DNA from: Clostridiales bacterium
GTDB taxonomy: Bacteria > Bacillota > Clostridia > Lachnospirales > Lachnospiraceae
Assembly: GCA_018365455.1 (NCBI GenBank)
Contig: JAGZJZ010000034.1
Location: 1 to 64,000 of the forward strand
DNA: 64,000 nucleotides
Reading direction: 5' to 3'
Shown here one piece after another: positions 33,712 to 42,291 of the stretch; the stretch's first letter is position 1; every line of letters begins with the position of its first letter. The position numbers and the translations under genes were made by a program. The notes beneath the pieces were generated by a model. The model was not told the DNA's origin and did not search any database. It saw only the letters and a program-made list of their open reading frames with translations.

Positions 33712-35478
33712 CTACAATTTCGGCAAATCGGTATGAATCGGAATGCGAAAAGATATGGAAGTACATACATTTGGTGTGCTCAGTATATGTAATCTTGCCT
33801 CTTCCCCGTATAACAGCTCCAGGCGCTTATCCAGATTTTTCAATCCGATATGGGTGTGGGAGCCATCGTTTTTGGATGCAATCCGGCGTATATCGGGTAC
33901 GGTTTCAAATCCAATACCGTTATCATTAATGGAAATTTCCATATAACGCTCTGTTTCGATAATATTGATGGATAACTTTCCATTCCCTTTCTTTGGCTCT
34001 AGTCCGTGTATAATTGCATTCTCCACTAAGGGCTGAATACAAAAGCCGGGGATCATACATTTCATCAGCGAATCAGGGACCTGTATATCAAAGGAAATTT
34101 TATCTTCAAACCGCATCTGCTGCAGATAGATATAGAATTTCACGTATTTCATCTCCTGCTCCAGCTGCGTGTATGCAGATTCTTTTGACAGGGTATTGAT
34201 CCGAAGCAGTTCACCAAGGGAGATAATCATATCATAGATCTCTTCATTATCGCTCATCTGGGCTTTCCAGGCGATGGTATTTAATACATTAAACAGGAAA
34301 TGAGGATCCATCTGGGACTGCAAAGCCCGGATCTCTGCATTTTTTAACAGCAATTGCTTCTGGAAATTATCGTTATACGAGATATCCAGTTTTTTCAACA
34401 TTTGATTGAATGCGTTCATCCATACCTGAAACTCATAATGCATTTTAAGGGGAGGCAGGCTGTCTTGTCGTCCCTGGGAAATTTCATTGATATGATAGAC
34501 CATTTTATTAATGGGTCTCGTAACGGTCCGGCTCAGAATAACGGCTGTGGTAAGCGCGATCAGGACGATTACGGACATTAAAAGGAGGTATGACTTCAGG
34601 GTCTGGTTTAGGTCCCGCATCATTAAATGCTTCGGTGCAGCAACGGCAGAGGTGATCTGCAGTCCCTGCAATTCCTGTGCAGCCACAAAATAGGGTTCGC
34701 CCGAAAGCGTTAACTCCTGGAATGAAACGGTGGAATTCTGTTTATCAATTTGTTGCAGCAGCTGTTCACTCTGTACTTCCATTTCCCCATTGGAAAGTAC
34801 ACTCATTTCATTATTATATAAATAGATGAACCATGAGGGATCCAGTCCTTTGGCACAGAACTGAATCCAGTTTACAGGAGCCACATCTACAATAAAAAGC
34901 CCGATATGTCTGCCGGTATTGCTGCTGAATATATTTCTGGCGAAAAAGATACTTTTATATTCGGAATAAAGCGACATGCAGATCAATCCGGGGTCTGTCG
35001 GGTCTATATTATCCAGCAGTCTCTGATTCAGGTCGAGATCCCGCTCTGAGCCGCCGGAGGTGGGGATATAAAATTCCGTACCGTCATCGCTATAGATGTG
35101 TATCCCGTTTATAAAATTTTTACTGGACAGCGAGGTGCTGTAGTAGGTGTGGGACATCTGTTTTTCAATACTGATTTTGCTGTCATTCGTTACCGAATTA
35201 TAGTTGATGGATTCCAGTGTATTTGAAATCATTGAATTAGACAGAAACATGGGAATGATGGAATCCAATGCATCGATCTGTTCGCTGATCTGCTGGTTAA
35301 CCTGGCTGAGCTGGGCAGTTATGGACTGCTCATATTCGTTTATCAATATATAGGACGTTTCCTTATAGAAGAAGGAAATGGACAACACCAGTATTACAGT
35401 AACAATCAGTGAAATGACAACGGTGATAAATGTACGAAGAGATAAGGTCTTGCGGGTATCAGTAACTTCTTTGGACAT
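33712..35478 (-). CDS. YesM-type sensor histidine kinase
   Basis: A 588-residue membrane kinase. A helix at about residues 15-37 and a second near 295-320 flank an extracellular sensor. HAMP-like linker and His_kinase region follow with LQSQMDPHFLFNVLNT (phospho-acceptor His), QPLVENAIIHGL and NDNGIGF. AAGGAGATG lies before the ATG. It is followed by its response regulator and is divergent from the 35804 transporter operon, so it likely senses the transported sugar. Confidence 0.9.
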   Translation of the reverse strand: MSKEVTDTRKTLSLRTFITVVISLIVTVILVLSISFFYKETSYILINEYEQSITAQLSQVNQQISEQIDALDSIIPMFLSNSMISNTLESINYNSVTNDSKISIEKQMSHTYYSTSLSSKNFINGIHIYSDDGTEFYIPTSGGSERDLDLNQRLLDNIDPTDPGLICMSLYSEYKSIFFARNIFSSNTGRHIGLFIVDVAPVNWIQFCAKGLDPSWFIYLYNNEMSVLSNGEMEVQSEQLLQQIDKQNSTVSFQELTLSGEPYFVAAQELQGLQITSAVAAPKHLMMRDLNQTLKSYLLLMSVIVLIALTTAVILSRTVTRPINKMVYHINEISQGRQDSLPPLKMHYEFQVWMNAFNQMLKKLDISYNDNFQKQLLLKNAEIRALQSQMDPHFLFNVLNTIAWKAQMSDNEEIYDMIISLGELLRINTLSKESAYTQLEQEMKYVKFYIYLQQMRFEDKISFDIQVPDSLMKCMIPGFCIQPLVENAIIHGLEPKKGNGKLSINIIETERYMEISINDNGIGFETVPDIRRIASKNDGSHTHIGLKNLDKRLELLYGEEARLHILSTPNVCTSISFRIPIHTDLPKL

Positions 35479-35803
35479 ATGGCATCTCCTTAAAAAGTAT
35501 TATGCAGATTCGATGATAATAGAGCCTGTTTGAAATTGTAACCCAAAGCTTCCAGAAAGCAATTTCAAACACGCTCTAAAGGGATTATGCCATATTTATA
35601 GGTTGGTATCAATAAATTTCAGAAGGATGACCGGATATTTAAAGAAAAGGTCAAAATTTTCATAGTTTTTGTCTGAAATTAAAACTGTGAAAAAAATTTG
35701 AGCCCAAAGGGATCTGAAAGTCCAAGCCATGAATCTTATATTTTATTCACGAATGGTCAATTTAAAGTTATAATTTAGCCATAAGATGACAAGGAGGATT
35801 TAT
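35479..35803. other. Divergent control region between YesM and the ABC operon
   Basis: Contains the palindromic repeat at 35521-35577 and a probable plus-strand -10 box (TATAAT at 35769-35774) with no clear -35, which suits activator-dependent transcription by the YesN regulator. I see no small gene. Confidence 0.5.
35521..35577. repeat. Palindromic intergenic repeat, copy 2
   Basis: AGAGCCTGTTTGAAATTG (35521-35538) and CAATTTCAAACACGCTCT (35560-35577) are 18-bp inverted repeats with one mismatch. The loop contains AGCTTCCAGAAAGC, shared with the 6544-6614 copy. Confidence 0.7.
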
Positions 35804-37234
35804 ATGAAAAGAAAATTGACAAAAAGAGCGATTGCTACAGCATTGGCAGGTATTATGGTTTTAGGACTTACTGCATGTGGAGGAAATAGTGAAACTGCCG
35901 GAAAAGCAAGTGAGAAGGCAACAGATGCCCAGGCGACAGATGCCCAGACAACAGATGGCAAAACAACGGAGGAACAGTCTTCAGAAGCGGGCGGTGCGGC
36001 AGCCGCAGAAGATGGAAAAAAAGTAGAGTTAAATGTAATCAATTATCATGTTGGTACGGATTATGCGGCAGAATACTATACATATCTGTTTGAGGAATTT
36101 AAAAAGACCGATGCCGGTAAAAATGTGGAGTTTAATTTTGAAGAAATCCCTACAACCGATGCTTATAATCAGAAAATTAAGCTGCTGATATCCAGCGGTG
36201 ACCTTCCGGATATCGTATTTAACGGAGGAAATAATATCACGGAGCTGGCAGCAAAATCAGGAAAAGTTACCGATTTAACACCTTATTTTGAGGCTGATCC
36301 TGAATGGAAGGCACTGTTTGATGAAACATCCCTGAAGTTTAATACAGTAGACGGCAAAATCTACGGAGTGCCGGTTTCAAAAGAAATCTCTTACATCTAT
36401 TATAATAAGGAATTATTTGAGCAGGCAGGAGTTGAGGTTCCAGAAACTTCATTTGCAAACTGGGATGAGTTCTTTAAAGCCTGTGACAAATTAAAAGAAG
36501 CTGGCATTACGCCTCTTGGCATGGATACGGCAGACAGCGGATGGCTTACGAACCTCTGGATGAGCGCTTTGATCGGCACAGACGGTGACGCAGGAAATAA
36601 GTGGATGAATACACTTTACCCCACAGATTTCAATACACCGGAAGTAGAAAAAGCGGCAGAAAACATCCAAAAAATGTTCGAAAATTACACAACAGCCGAT
36701 GCGATAGGTGGAAAATATGATCCCATGGCAACTCATTTCTTCAATGGAGAAGTTGCAATGTTCCCCAATGGTCCGTGGATGATTCCTGACTTTTCCCAGA
36801 CGGAAAAGGCACCGGAAGGATTCTATGACAAAGTTGGAATTATGCTGATGCCGGGAGACGGAATGGAAATGGTTCCAACACCCGGAGATATGGTGGGAGC
36901 AAAGGACAAGGATAAAATTGAAGCTGCAGTAGCATTTTTGAAGTTTGAAACAAGTCCTGAAAATCAGATTAAAGCACTGGAGATGACGGGACTTCAGCCG
37001 GTATCCAACAATCTGGACATTCCTTCTGATTTAAGCGAAAAAGATCCACTGATGGCTCAGGTTCTGGAGATTCAGAATAAAGCAAAGTTAACATATGGGC
37101 AGAACCAGGCATATTGGTATCAGAATGCAATCGATACATTTTCTACAGAACTGCCGGAACTGGCATATGGCAATATTACACCAAAAGAATTCTGTCAAAA
37201 ATTGTCTGATTCTGCAGCTAAAAATCAGGAATAG
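35804..37234 (+). CDS. Carbohydrate ABC transporter substrate-binding lipoprotein
   Basis: A 476-residue family 1 solute-binding protein. The signal peptide ends in the lipobox LTAC (Cys25), followed by a Thr/Ala/Gln linker to about residue 70. The mature domain shows KVELNVINYHVGTDYAAEYY, GDLPDIVFNGGN, IYGVPVSKEISYIYYNKELF and WMSALIGTDG. It serves the 37334/38222 permeases, and the GH65 phosphorylase downstream suggests an alpha-linked disaccharide as substrate. AAGGAGG lies before ATG 35804; an earlier in-frame start at 35786 would add six residues. A terminator-like hairpin follows. Confidence 0.9.
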   Translation: MKRKLTKRAIATALAGIMVLGLTACGGNSETAGKASEKATDAQATDAQTTDGKTTEEQSSEAGGAAAAEDGKKVELNVINYHVGTDYAAEYYTYLFEEFKKTDAGKNVEFNFEEIPTTDAYNQKIKLLISSGDLPDIVFNGGNNITELAAKSGKVTDLTPYFEADPEWKALFDETSLKFNTVDGKIYGVPVSKEISYIYYNKELFEQAGVEVPETSFANWDEFFKACDKLKEAGITPLGMDTADSGWLTNLWMSALIGTDGDAGNKWMNTLYPTDFNTPEVEKAAENIQKMFENYTTADAIGGKYDPMATHFFNGEVAMFPNGPWMIPDFSQTEKAPEGFYDKVGIMLMPGDGMEMVPTPGDMVGAKDKDKIEAAVAFLKFETSPENQIKALEMTGLQPVSNNLDIPSDLSEKDPLMAQVLEIQNKAKLTYGQNQAYWYQNAIDTFSTELPELAYGNITPKEFCQKLSDSAAKNQE

Positions 37235-37268
37235 AATAGAGCGTGTCTATAGACGCGTTCTGAGATAA

Positions 37269-37309
37269 AAATTGGATTCGCAGGCACAAACTTGCGGATC
37301 TAATTTTTT
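37269..37309 (+). terminator. Terminator/attenuator after the binding-protein gene
   Basis: AAATTGGATTCGCA (37269-37282) pairs with TGCGGATCTAATTT (37293-37306) and runs into TTTTTT ending at 37309. A smaller hairpin GAGCGTGTC/GACGCGTTC precedes it. Permease genes continue downstream, so it probably sets the binding-protein to permease ratio. Confidence 0.7.
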
Positions 37310-37333
37310 AAAGAGAGATGAAAGGGTGTTGAA

Positions 37334-38221
37334 ATGAAAGTTAAAAATAAGAAGTTATGGATCGTAATGTTTACGCTGCCCTGTATGGCCTTGTTTGCCC
37401 TGGTGTATGCAGCGCCTATTGTTACCGTAGTTTATACCTCGCTTTGTGATTATACTACTTTTTCGGGTCCGGTTTTTACCGGCTTGAAAAATTTCCTGGC
37501 GATCTTTCAGGATGAAACTTTTTTAGCAGCGATTAAAAATACGCTGGTGTGGGTGCTCCTGCAGTCCACCTTCCATGTCTGCCTGGGATTGCTTATGGCG
37601 CTGGTTTTAAGGCGGAAACCGAAAGGATGGAAAATAGTGCGGACCGCATATATGATCCCCAATATTATACCAACGGCAGCAACAGGAGTTATGTTTACCT
37701 TATTGCTGAATCCCTCCTTTGGTGTGGTGAAGCCCATTTTCGAGGCACTTGGATTCAATGCCTCTCAGGTACCGAACCTGTTTGGAAATTCCAAATATGC
37801 ATTTTGGACCGTAACACTTACCTGGATGCTCTATGCGGGTTTTAATACCATTATATTCTTAGCAGAGATGGGAGCTATTGACAAAGAAATATACGAGGCG
37901 GCAAGAGTAGACGGAGCAAAGCCCTGGCAGGTAGACCGCTTTATCACCCTGCCCCTTATGAAAAATATATTTGGCACCTGTGTTATACTGGCATCCGTTG
38001 CAATGGTATCTCAGTTTGATATCATCTATGTGACCACGAAGGGCGGCCCCGGAACCACCACTTTAAACCTGCCCATGTTCTTGTACAAAGCGGCTACCCT
38101 GGAGAATAACTACGGAAAAGCCAATGCTGTCGGGGTGGTACAGATTGTGCTGGGCCTGGTATTAGTCATTCTGATTCAACAGCTGTTCCGGGATAAAAAA
38201 GAGATAAGGGAGGGGAAATAA
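37334..38221 (+). CDS. Sugar ABC transporter permease (MalF/UgpA type)
   Basis: A 295-residue six-helix permease of the BPD_transp_1 family. The ATPase-contact loop reads EIYEAARVDGAKPWQVDRFITLPLMK. It pairs with the 38222 permease. Its stop codon is immediately followed by the TTG start of the next gene, indicating tight coupling. Confidence 0.9.
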   Translation: MKVKNKKLWIVMFTLPCMALFALVYAAPIVTVVYTSLCDYTTFSGPVFTGLKNFLAIFQDETFLAAIKNTLVWVLLQSTFHVCLGLLMALVLRRKPKGWKIVRTAYMIPNIIPTAATGVMFTLLLNPSFGVVKPIFEALGFNASQVPNLFGNSKYAFWTVTLTWMLYAGFNTIIFLAEMGAIDKEIYEAARVDGAKPWQVDRFITLPLMKNIFGTCVILASVAMVSQFDIIYVTTKGGPGTTTLNLPMFLYKAATLENNYGKANAVGVVQIVLGLVLVILIQQLFRDKKEIREGK

Positions 38222-39064
38222 TTGAAGAAAACATCAAAAGTATCCATAGTCTGTGCAGTCATTGCAAAATATTTATTCTTAATATTCTTTGTATTTATTG
38301 CAGTAGGTCCGATTGTATGGGCATTTATCAGTTCTTTTAAGAGCTATTCAGAGATCAATTCCTCTGCATTGTCCTGGCCGTCCACTTTTAATCTGGATAA
38401 CTATAAAGCGGCTTTTAAATACGCTCCCATAGCCAAGTATTTTATGAACAGTGTCATTATCGTAGGCTGCAGCGTGTTAGTCACTCTGGCATTCGTTGCT
38501 ATGTGTGCCTATATTATCTCCCGGTTTGAGTTCAAATTAAAGCCGCTGATCGTGCTGTTAATTTCGGCATCCTTAATGCTTCCGGCACAGGCTATTTCAC
38601 AGCCCTTATTCTCAATCTTTCAGAAGCTGGGGATTTTCGATACAAAGATCGGGCTGGTCATTGTCTACTCCGCTATGGGGATACCCATGTCATTCTTTGT
38701 TATGACAAGCTATTATAAAACCATTTCCATGGCACTGGAGGAATCGGCTTATATTGACGGCGCCACCTTCTTGCAGACCTTTTGGCATATTATCCTGCCT
38801 CTGGCAAAGCCGGGGCTGGTAACCATAGCACTTTTACAGTTTATCAATACCTGGAATGAGTTTTACTTTGCTTTAATGCTTACAAGCGGGGACACTGCCC
38901 GGACGATACCAATTGCATTGAATTACTACATGGGGACCTTTGCCAATAATTATTCCGCTCTTTTTGCGGCGGTGGTAATGACCGTATTGCCTACAATTGC
39001 AGTATTTATCATTTTACAGAGACAGGTAATGGAAAGTTTAACCGCAGGTGCGGTGAAAGGATAA
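38222..39064 (+). CDS. Sugar ABC transporter permease (MalG/UgpE type)
   Basis: A 280-residue six-helix permease with the contact loop MALEESAYIDGATFLQTFWHIILPLAKP and the usual C-terminal ESLTAGAVKG. The start is a TTG directly after the TAA of the previous gene, with GGAGGGG eight bases upstream; no in-frame ATG offers a better site nearby. No ATPase gene is in this operon, so a shared MsmK-like ATPase is expected elsewhere. Confidence 0.88.
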   Translation: MKKTSKVSIVCAVIAKYLFLIFFVFIAVGPIVWAFISSFKSYSEINSSALSWPSTFNLDNYKAAFKYAPIAKYFMNSVIIVGCSVLVTLAFVAMCAYIISRFEFKLKPLIVLLISASLMLPAQAISQPLFSIFQKLGIFDTKIGLVIVYSAMGIPMSFFVMTSYYKTISMALEESAYIDGATFLQTFWHIILPLAKPGLVTIALLQFINTWNEFYFALMLTSGDTARTIPIALNYYMGTFANNYSALFAAVVMTVLPTIAVFIILQRQVMESLTAGAVKG

Positions 39065-39071
39065 TCACAGG

Positions 39072-41417
39072 ATGGAATTACATAATAAAAAAATATACCC
39101 CATAGAACCATGGAACATCACAGAAGACAGGTTTTGTATGGAGAACAACTACAGGAATGAGACAACATTTGCATTGTCCAACGGTTATATTGGAACCAGG
39201 GGAACCTTTGAGGAAGACTATGATTTTTCCGTGGATGAGGGGCTGGAAGGAAATTTTATCAATGGATTTTATGAAAGTGAGGATATACGTTACGGAGAAT
39301 GGAATTTCGGATTTCCCTTAAAGAGCCAGTCCCTTTTGAATCTGCCCAATGGTAAGCCTGTAAAAATATATGTGGACAATGAGCAGTTTGATATGAGGCA
39401 GGGGCGCCTGGACTTTTATCAGAGGACGCTGAACATGGAGAATGGAACGGTTGTACGGTCTGTGGACTGGACATCGCCCAATGGGATTAAGATACGGCTT
39501 TTATTTGAACGGATAGTGTCATTTGCGGATAAAAATGTAATGGTGCAGAGGCTCAGCCTTTTACTGTTAAACCGGGAATGTGAAGTACGAATCTGTTCCT
39601 ATATTGATGGGGACGTGGAAAACCATACAAGAAAGACAAATCCGCTGGTGGATTACGGTCCGTTTGGAAAGCGGATTCATGAAACCAGATGCAGTGCTTC
39701 TGAGGAACTGCTGTATTTTGAGGGAAAGACAAAAAAGAGCGGACTGACTGCTGCATTTGGAGTGGGACACAGCTGCCACGGTTCTATGGCATGTCAATCG
39801 GTATCTGCGCTGCAGAAAGAGGCGTATGCAGAGCTTACCTGGACATTTCTGGGACAACAGAGTGAGAAACTGGTACTGGACAAATTTATTGTCTGCACCT
39901 CCTCCCTGGATATGCAGGAGGAGAGCCTGTTTGGATTTGTGGAAGAGAAATGCAGGGAGTGTACCGGACTGGGATATGGTTACTTTAAAGAAAAACAGAC
40001 AGAATATATGAAGTCATTCTGGGATATAGCAGACGTGGGGATACAGGGAGACGAAGCTCTGCAGCAGGGAATACGGTTTAACCTGTTCCATATTATGCAG
40101 GCTGCAGGCAGGGATGGGCGTACTTCCCTGGGAGCAAAAGGGCTTTCCGGAGAGGGGTACGAAGGACATTATTTCTGGGACACGGAAATGTACGTGCTTC
40201 CGGTATTTGTCTATACGGCACCGGAACTGGCGAAAAAGCTGCTGGAATACCGTTATCATACACTGGATCAGGCAAGGGCGCGGGCGAGAGTGCTGGGTCA
40301 TGAAAAGGGAGCTCTTTATCCCTGGCGGACCATTAATGGGGAAGAAGCATCCACCTATTTTCCACTGGGAACGGCACAGTATCATATCAATGGAGATATA
40401 GCCTATGCATTCCAGCTGTATGTAGATGTCTCCGGTGACAGAGAGTTTTTAAAGGAAATGGCGGCTGAGGTACTCTGTGAAACCGCCAGAGTATGGGCGG
40501 ACGTTGGGTGCTTTGCAGAGTGCAGAGGAAATCAATACTGTATCTGTGCAGTGACCGGTCCCGATGAGTACAATGCAATTGTAGATAACAATTTTTATAC
40601 CAATCTCATGGCGAGAGAGAATATCCGGTATGCACTGAAAGCGCTGGAACTGCTAAAGGAAACAGAACCGCAATTCTATCAGGAATTTATCGAAAGGCTG
40701 TCCATCACAGACCAGGAGACGGCATACTGGGAGCGTATCGTTGAGAATATGTATTTTCCATATGACGAAAAACGTCAGGTATATCCGCTGGATGACGGAT
40801 TCATGATGAGAAAGCCATGGGATGATTCCAGGATTCCTGTGGAGAAACGGCATCTTTTATACGAGAATTATCATCCTCTTTTTATATACCGTCAGCGGAT
40901 GTCCAAGCAGGCAGATGCTATTTTAGGAATGTATCTGCACAGCAACCTGTTTACGAAGGAGGAACTGAAACGGAATTACGACTTTTATCAGGAGGTAACG
41001 CTGCATCACTCCTCTTTGTCCACCTGCATTTTTGGGATTCTGGCAAGTGAAATCGGGTATCAGGAAGAAGCTTATGAGTATTTTTCCCAGTCCGCCCGTA
41101 TGGATCTGGATGATTACCACAACAACTTTTATGCCGGTATACACGCAGCCAATATGGCTGGTACCTGGCTGGCTATTGTAAATGGATTTGCGGGGCTTCG
41201 CACCAATGCCGGAATGCTTGCGTTTCACCCCTTTGTACCAAAAGGCTGGAAAGGATATACCTTCCGGATTCAATACCGGGGCAGCGTACTGGAAGCAGAC
41301 ATGACAAAGGAAGCGTGCAGATTTACGTTAATCAGCGGCTGCGAATTAGAACTGTCTGTAAATGGAAAGAAAATAAAATTAACAGAAAAGGAGGCAAGCT
41401 GCTGTGAAAAAATATAG
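39072..41417 (+). CDS. Glycoside hydrolase family 65 phosphorylase
   Basis: A 781-residue GH65 protein. Such enzymes cleave alpha-glucosides (maltose, trehalose, kojibiose, nigerose) with phosphate to give beta-glucose 1-phosphate and sugar. The N-terminal beta-sandwich is at about residues 1-270. The (alpha/alpha)6 barrel carries EGYEGHYFWDTEMYVLP and the catalytic acid Glu499 in VTGPDEYN. The C-terminal small domain ends in a VNGKKIKL motif. It starts seven bases after the permease gene and overlaps the HAD gene by 14 bases. No signal peptide, so it acts on imported disaccharide. I cannot tell the linkage specificity; the usual partner beta-phosphoglucomutase is not recognised here, unless the HAD protein fills that role. 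Confidence 0.9.
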   Translation: MELHNKKIYPIEPWNITEDRFCMENNYRNETTFALSNGYIGTRGTFEEDYDFSVDEGLEGNFINGFYESEDIRYGEWNFGFPLKSQSLLNLPNGKPVKIYVDNEQFDMRQGRLDFYQRTLNMENGTVVRSVDWTSPNGIKIRLLFERIVSFADKNVMVQRLSLLLLNRECEVRICSYIDGDVENHTRKTNPLVDYGPFGKRIHETRCSASEELLYFEGKTKKSGLTAAFGVGHSCHGSMACQSVSALQKEAYAELTWTFLGQQSEKLVLDKFIVCTSSLDMQEESLFGFVEEKCRECTGLGYGYFKEKQTEYMKSFWDIADVGIQGDEALQQGIRFNLFHIMQAAGRDGRTSLGAKGLSGEGYEGHYFWDTEMYVLPVFVYTAPELAKKLLEYRYHTLDQARARARVLGHEKGALYPWRTINGEEASTYFPLGTAQYHINGDIAYAFQLYVDVSGDREFLKEMAAEVLCETARVWADVGCFAECRGNQYCICAVTGPDEYNAIVDNNFYTNLMARENIRYALKALELLKETEPQFYQEFIERLSITDQETAYWERIVENMYFPYDEKRQVYPLDDGFMMRKPWDDSRIPVEKRHLLYENYHPLFIYRQRMSKQADAILGMYLHSNLFTKEELKRNYDFYQEVTLHHSSLSTCIFGILASEIGYQEEAYEYFSQSARMDLDDYHNNFYAGIHAANMAGTWLAIVNGFAGLRTNAGMLAFHPFVPKGWKGYTFRIQYRGSVLEADMTKEACRFTLISGCELELSVNGKKIKLTEKEASCCEKI

Positions 41418-42276
41418 AGCCATTTTTTTTGACTGGGATGGTACGGCGGTGCTGTCCAGGAAAGCGCCGGTAGATGAGGTGGTGGTTCCCATGAAAGAGC
41501 TGCTGGCCCGGGGCGTGAAACTGGCGGTCATAAGCGGTACTACGCTGGAAAATATTGCAGAGGGAAGGCTGCATGAATATTTTAGTACAGAGGAGCGGAA
41601 AAGTCTGTTTTTCGGACTGGGAAGAGGGGCATATAATTATGCTTTTGATGACAGTGGAAACCCTTACCTGCTCAGCCACAGAATCCCTTCCAAATCCGGT
41701 CTAATCCGGATTCATGACATCTGCTATGATATACACCGCAGTTTACTGGAGTATTATTCCATCGCTACGGATATTGTATTCAGCCGTCCAAATTACTGCA
41801 AGATTGATCTGATGGTTGAAAACAACAGAGGAGAATCCCTTTTTTTACAGGACGGGGAGAAGGAGCAGCTTCTGGCGAACCTGAGCAGCCATGGATTTAC
41901 GGGAGGAATCAGGGGACTGATTGATCTGGCGGAGGAAATGGGCAGAAAGCACGGTACAACGGTATGCGCAACGACAGACGCCAAGTATCTGGAAGTGGGC
42001 ATTTCCAGCAAGAGCGACAATGTGAATGATTTCATGGATTACTTTGGCAATCAGTATCAGATCCGGGAAGAGGAATGCAGCTTCTGGGGGGATGAATATA
42101 TCGGTTTTGATGAATGCTTATTTGGAAGTGACAGTTATATGATAACGGATAAAACCAGACACGGGGAATTCTTCGATGTGTCAGACACAGAAGGTTTACG
42201 TCCAAATGAGGTAAAACAGGTGGGAGGAGGTGTGCAAAGCTTCTTAAGATTTCTTGGAGAACAAAATAACCAATAA
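41404..42276 (+). CDS. HAD-superfamily hydrolase (Cof/HAD-IIB-like)
   Basis: A 290-residue phosphatase with the HAD motif I FFDWDGTAV and motif II VISGTT. The C-terminal motif IV region is FWGDEYIGFDECLFGSD. The cap between residues about 85 and 200 fits a Cof-type (C2) phosphatase better than a beta-phosphoglucomutase. It starts with GTG, nine bases after GGAGG, inside the end of the GH65 gene. It likely removes phosphate from a sugar phosphate linked to the GH65 pathway. Confidence 0.75.
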   Translation: MKKYRAIFFDWDGTAVLSRKAPVDEVVVPMKELLARGVKLAVISGTTLENIAEGRLHEYFSTEERKSLFFGLGRGAYNYAFDDSGNPYLLSHRIPSKSGLIRIHDICYDIHRSLLEYYSIATDIVFSRPNYCKIDLMVENNRGESLFLQDGEKEQLLANLSSHGFTGGIRGLIDLAEEMGRKHGTTVCATTDAKYLEVGISSKSDNVNDFMDYFGNQYQIREEECSFWGDEYIGFDECLFGSDSYMITDKTRHGEFFDVSDTEGLRPNEVKQVGGGVQSFLRFLGEQNNQ

Positions 42277-42291
42277 TGGAAGGAGAAAGTT

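Noticed and set aside
36000..36060. Tandem Ala/Thr/Gln linker in the 35804 binding protein as a repeat element
   Set aside because: This is the ordinary flexible linker behind a lipobox cysteine, too short and irregular to call.
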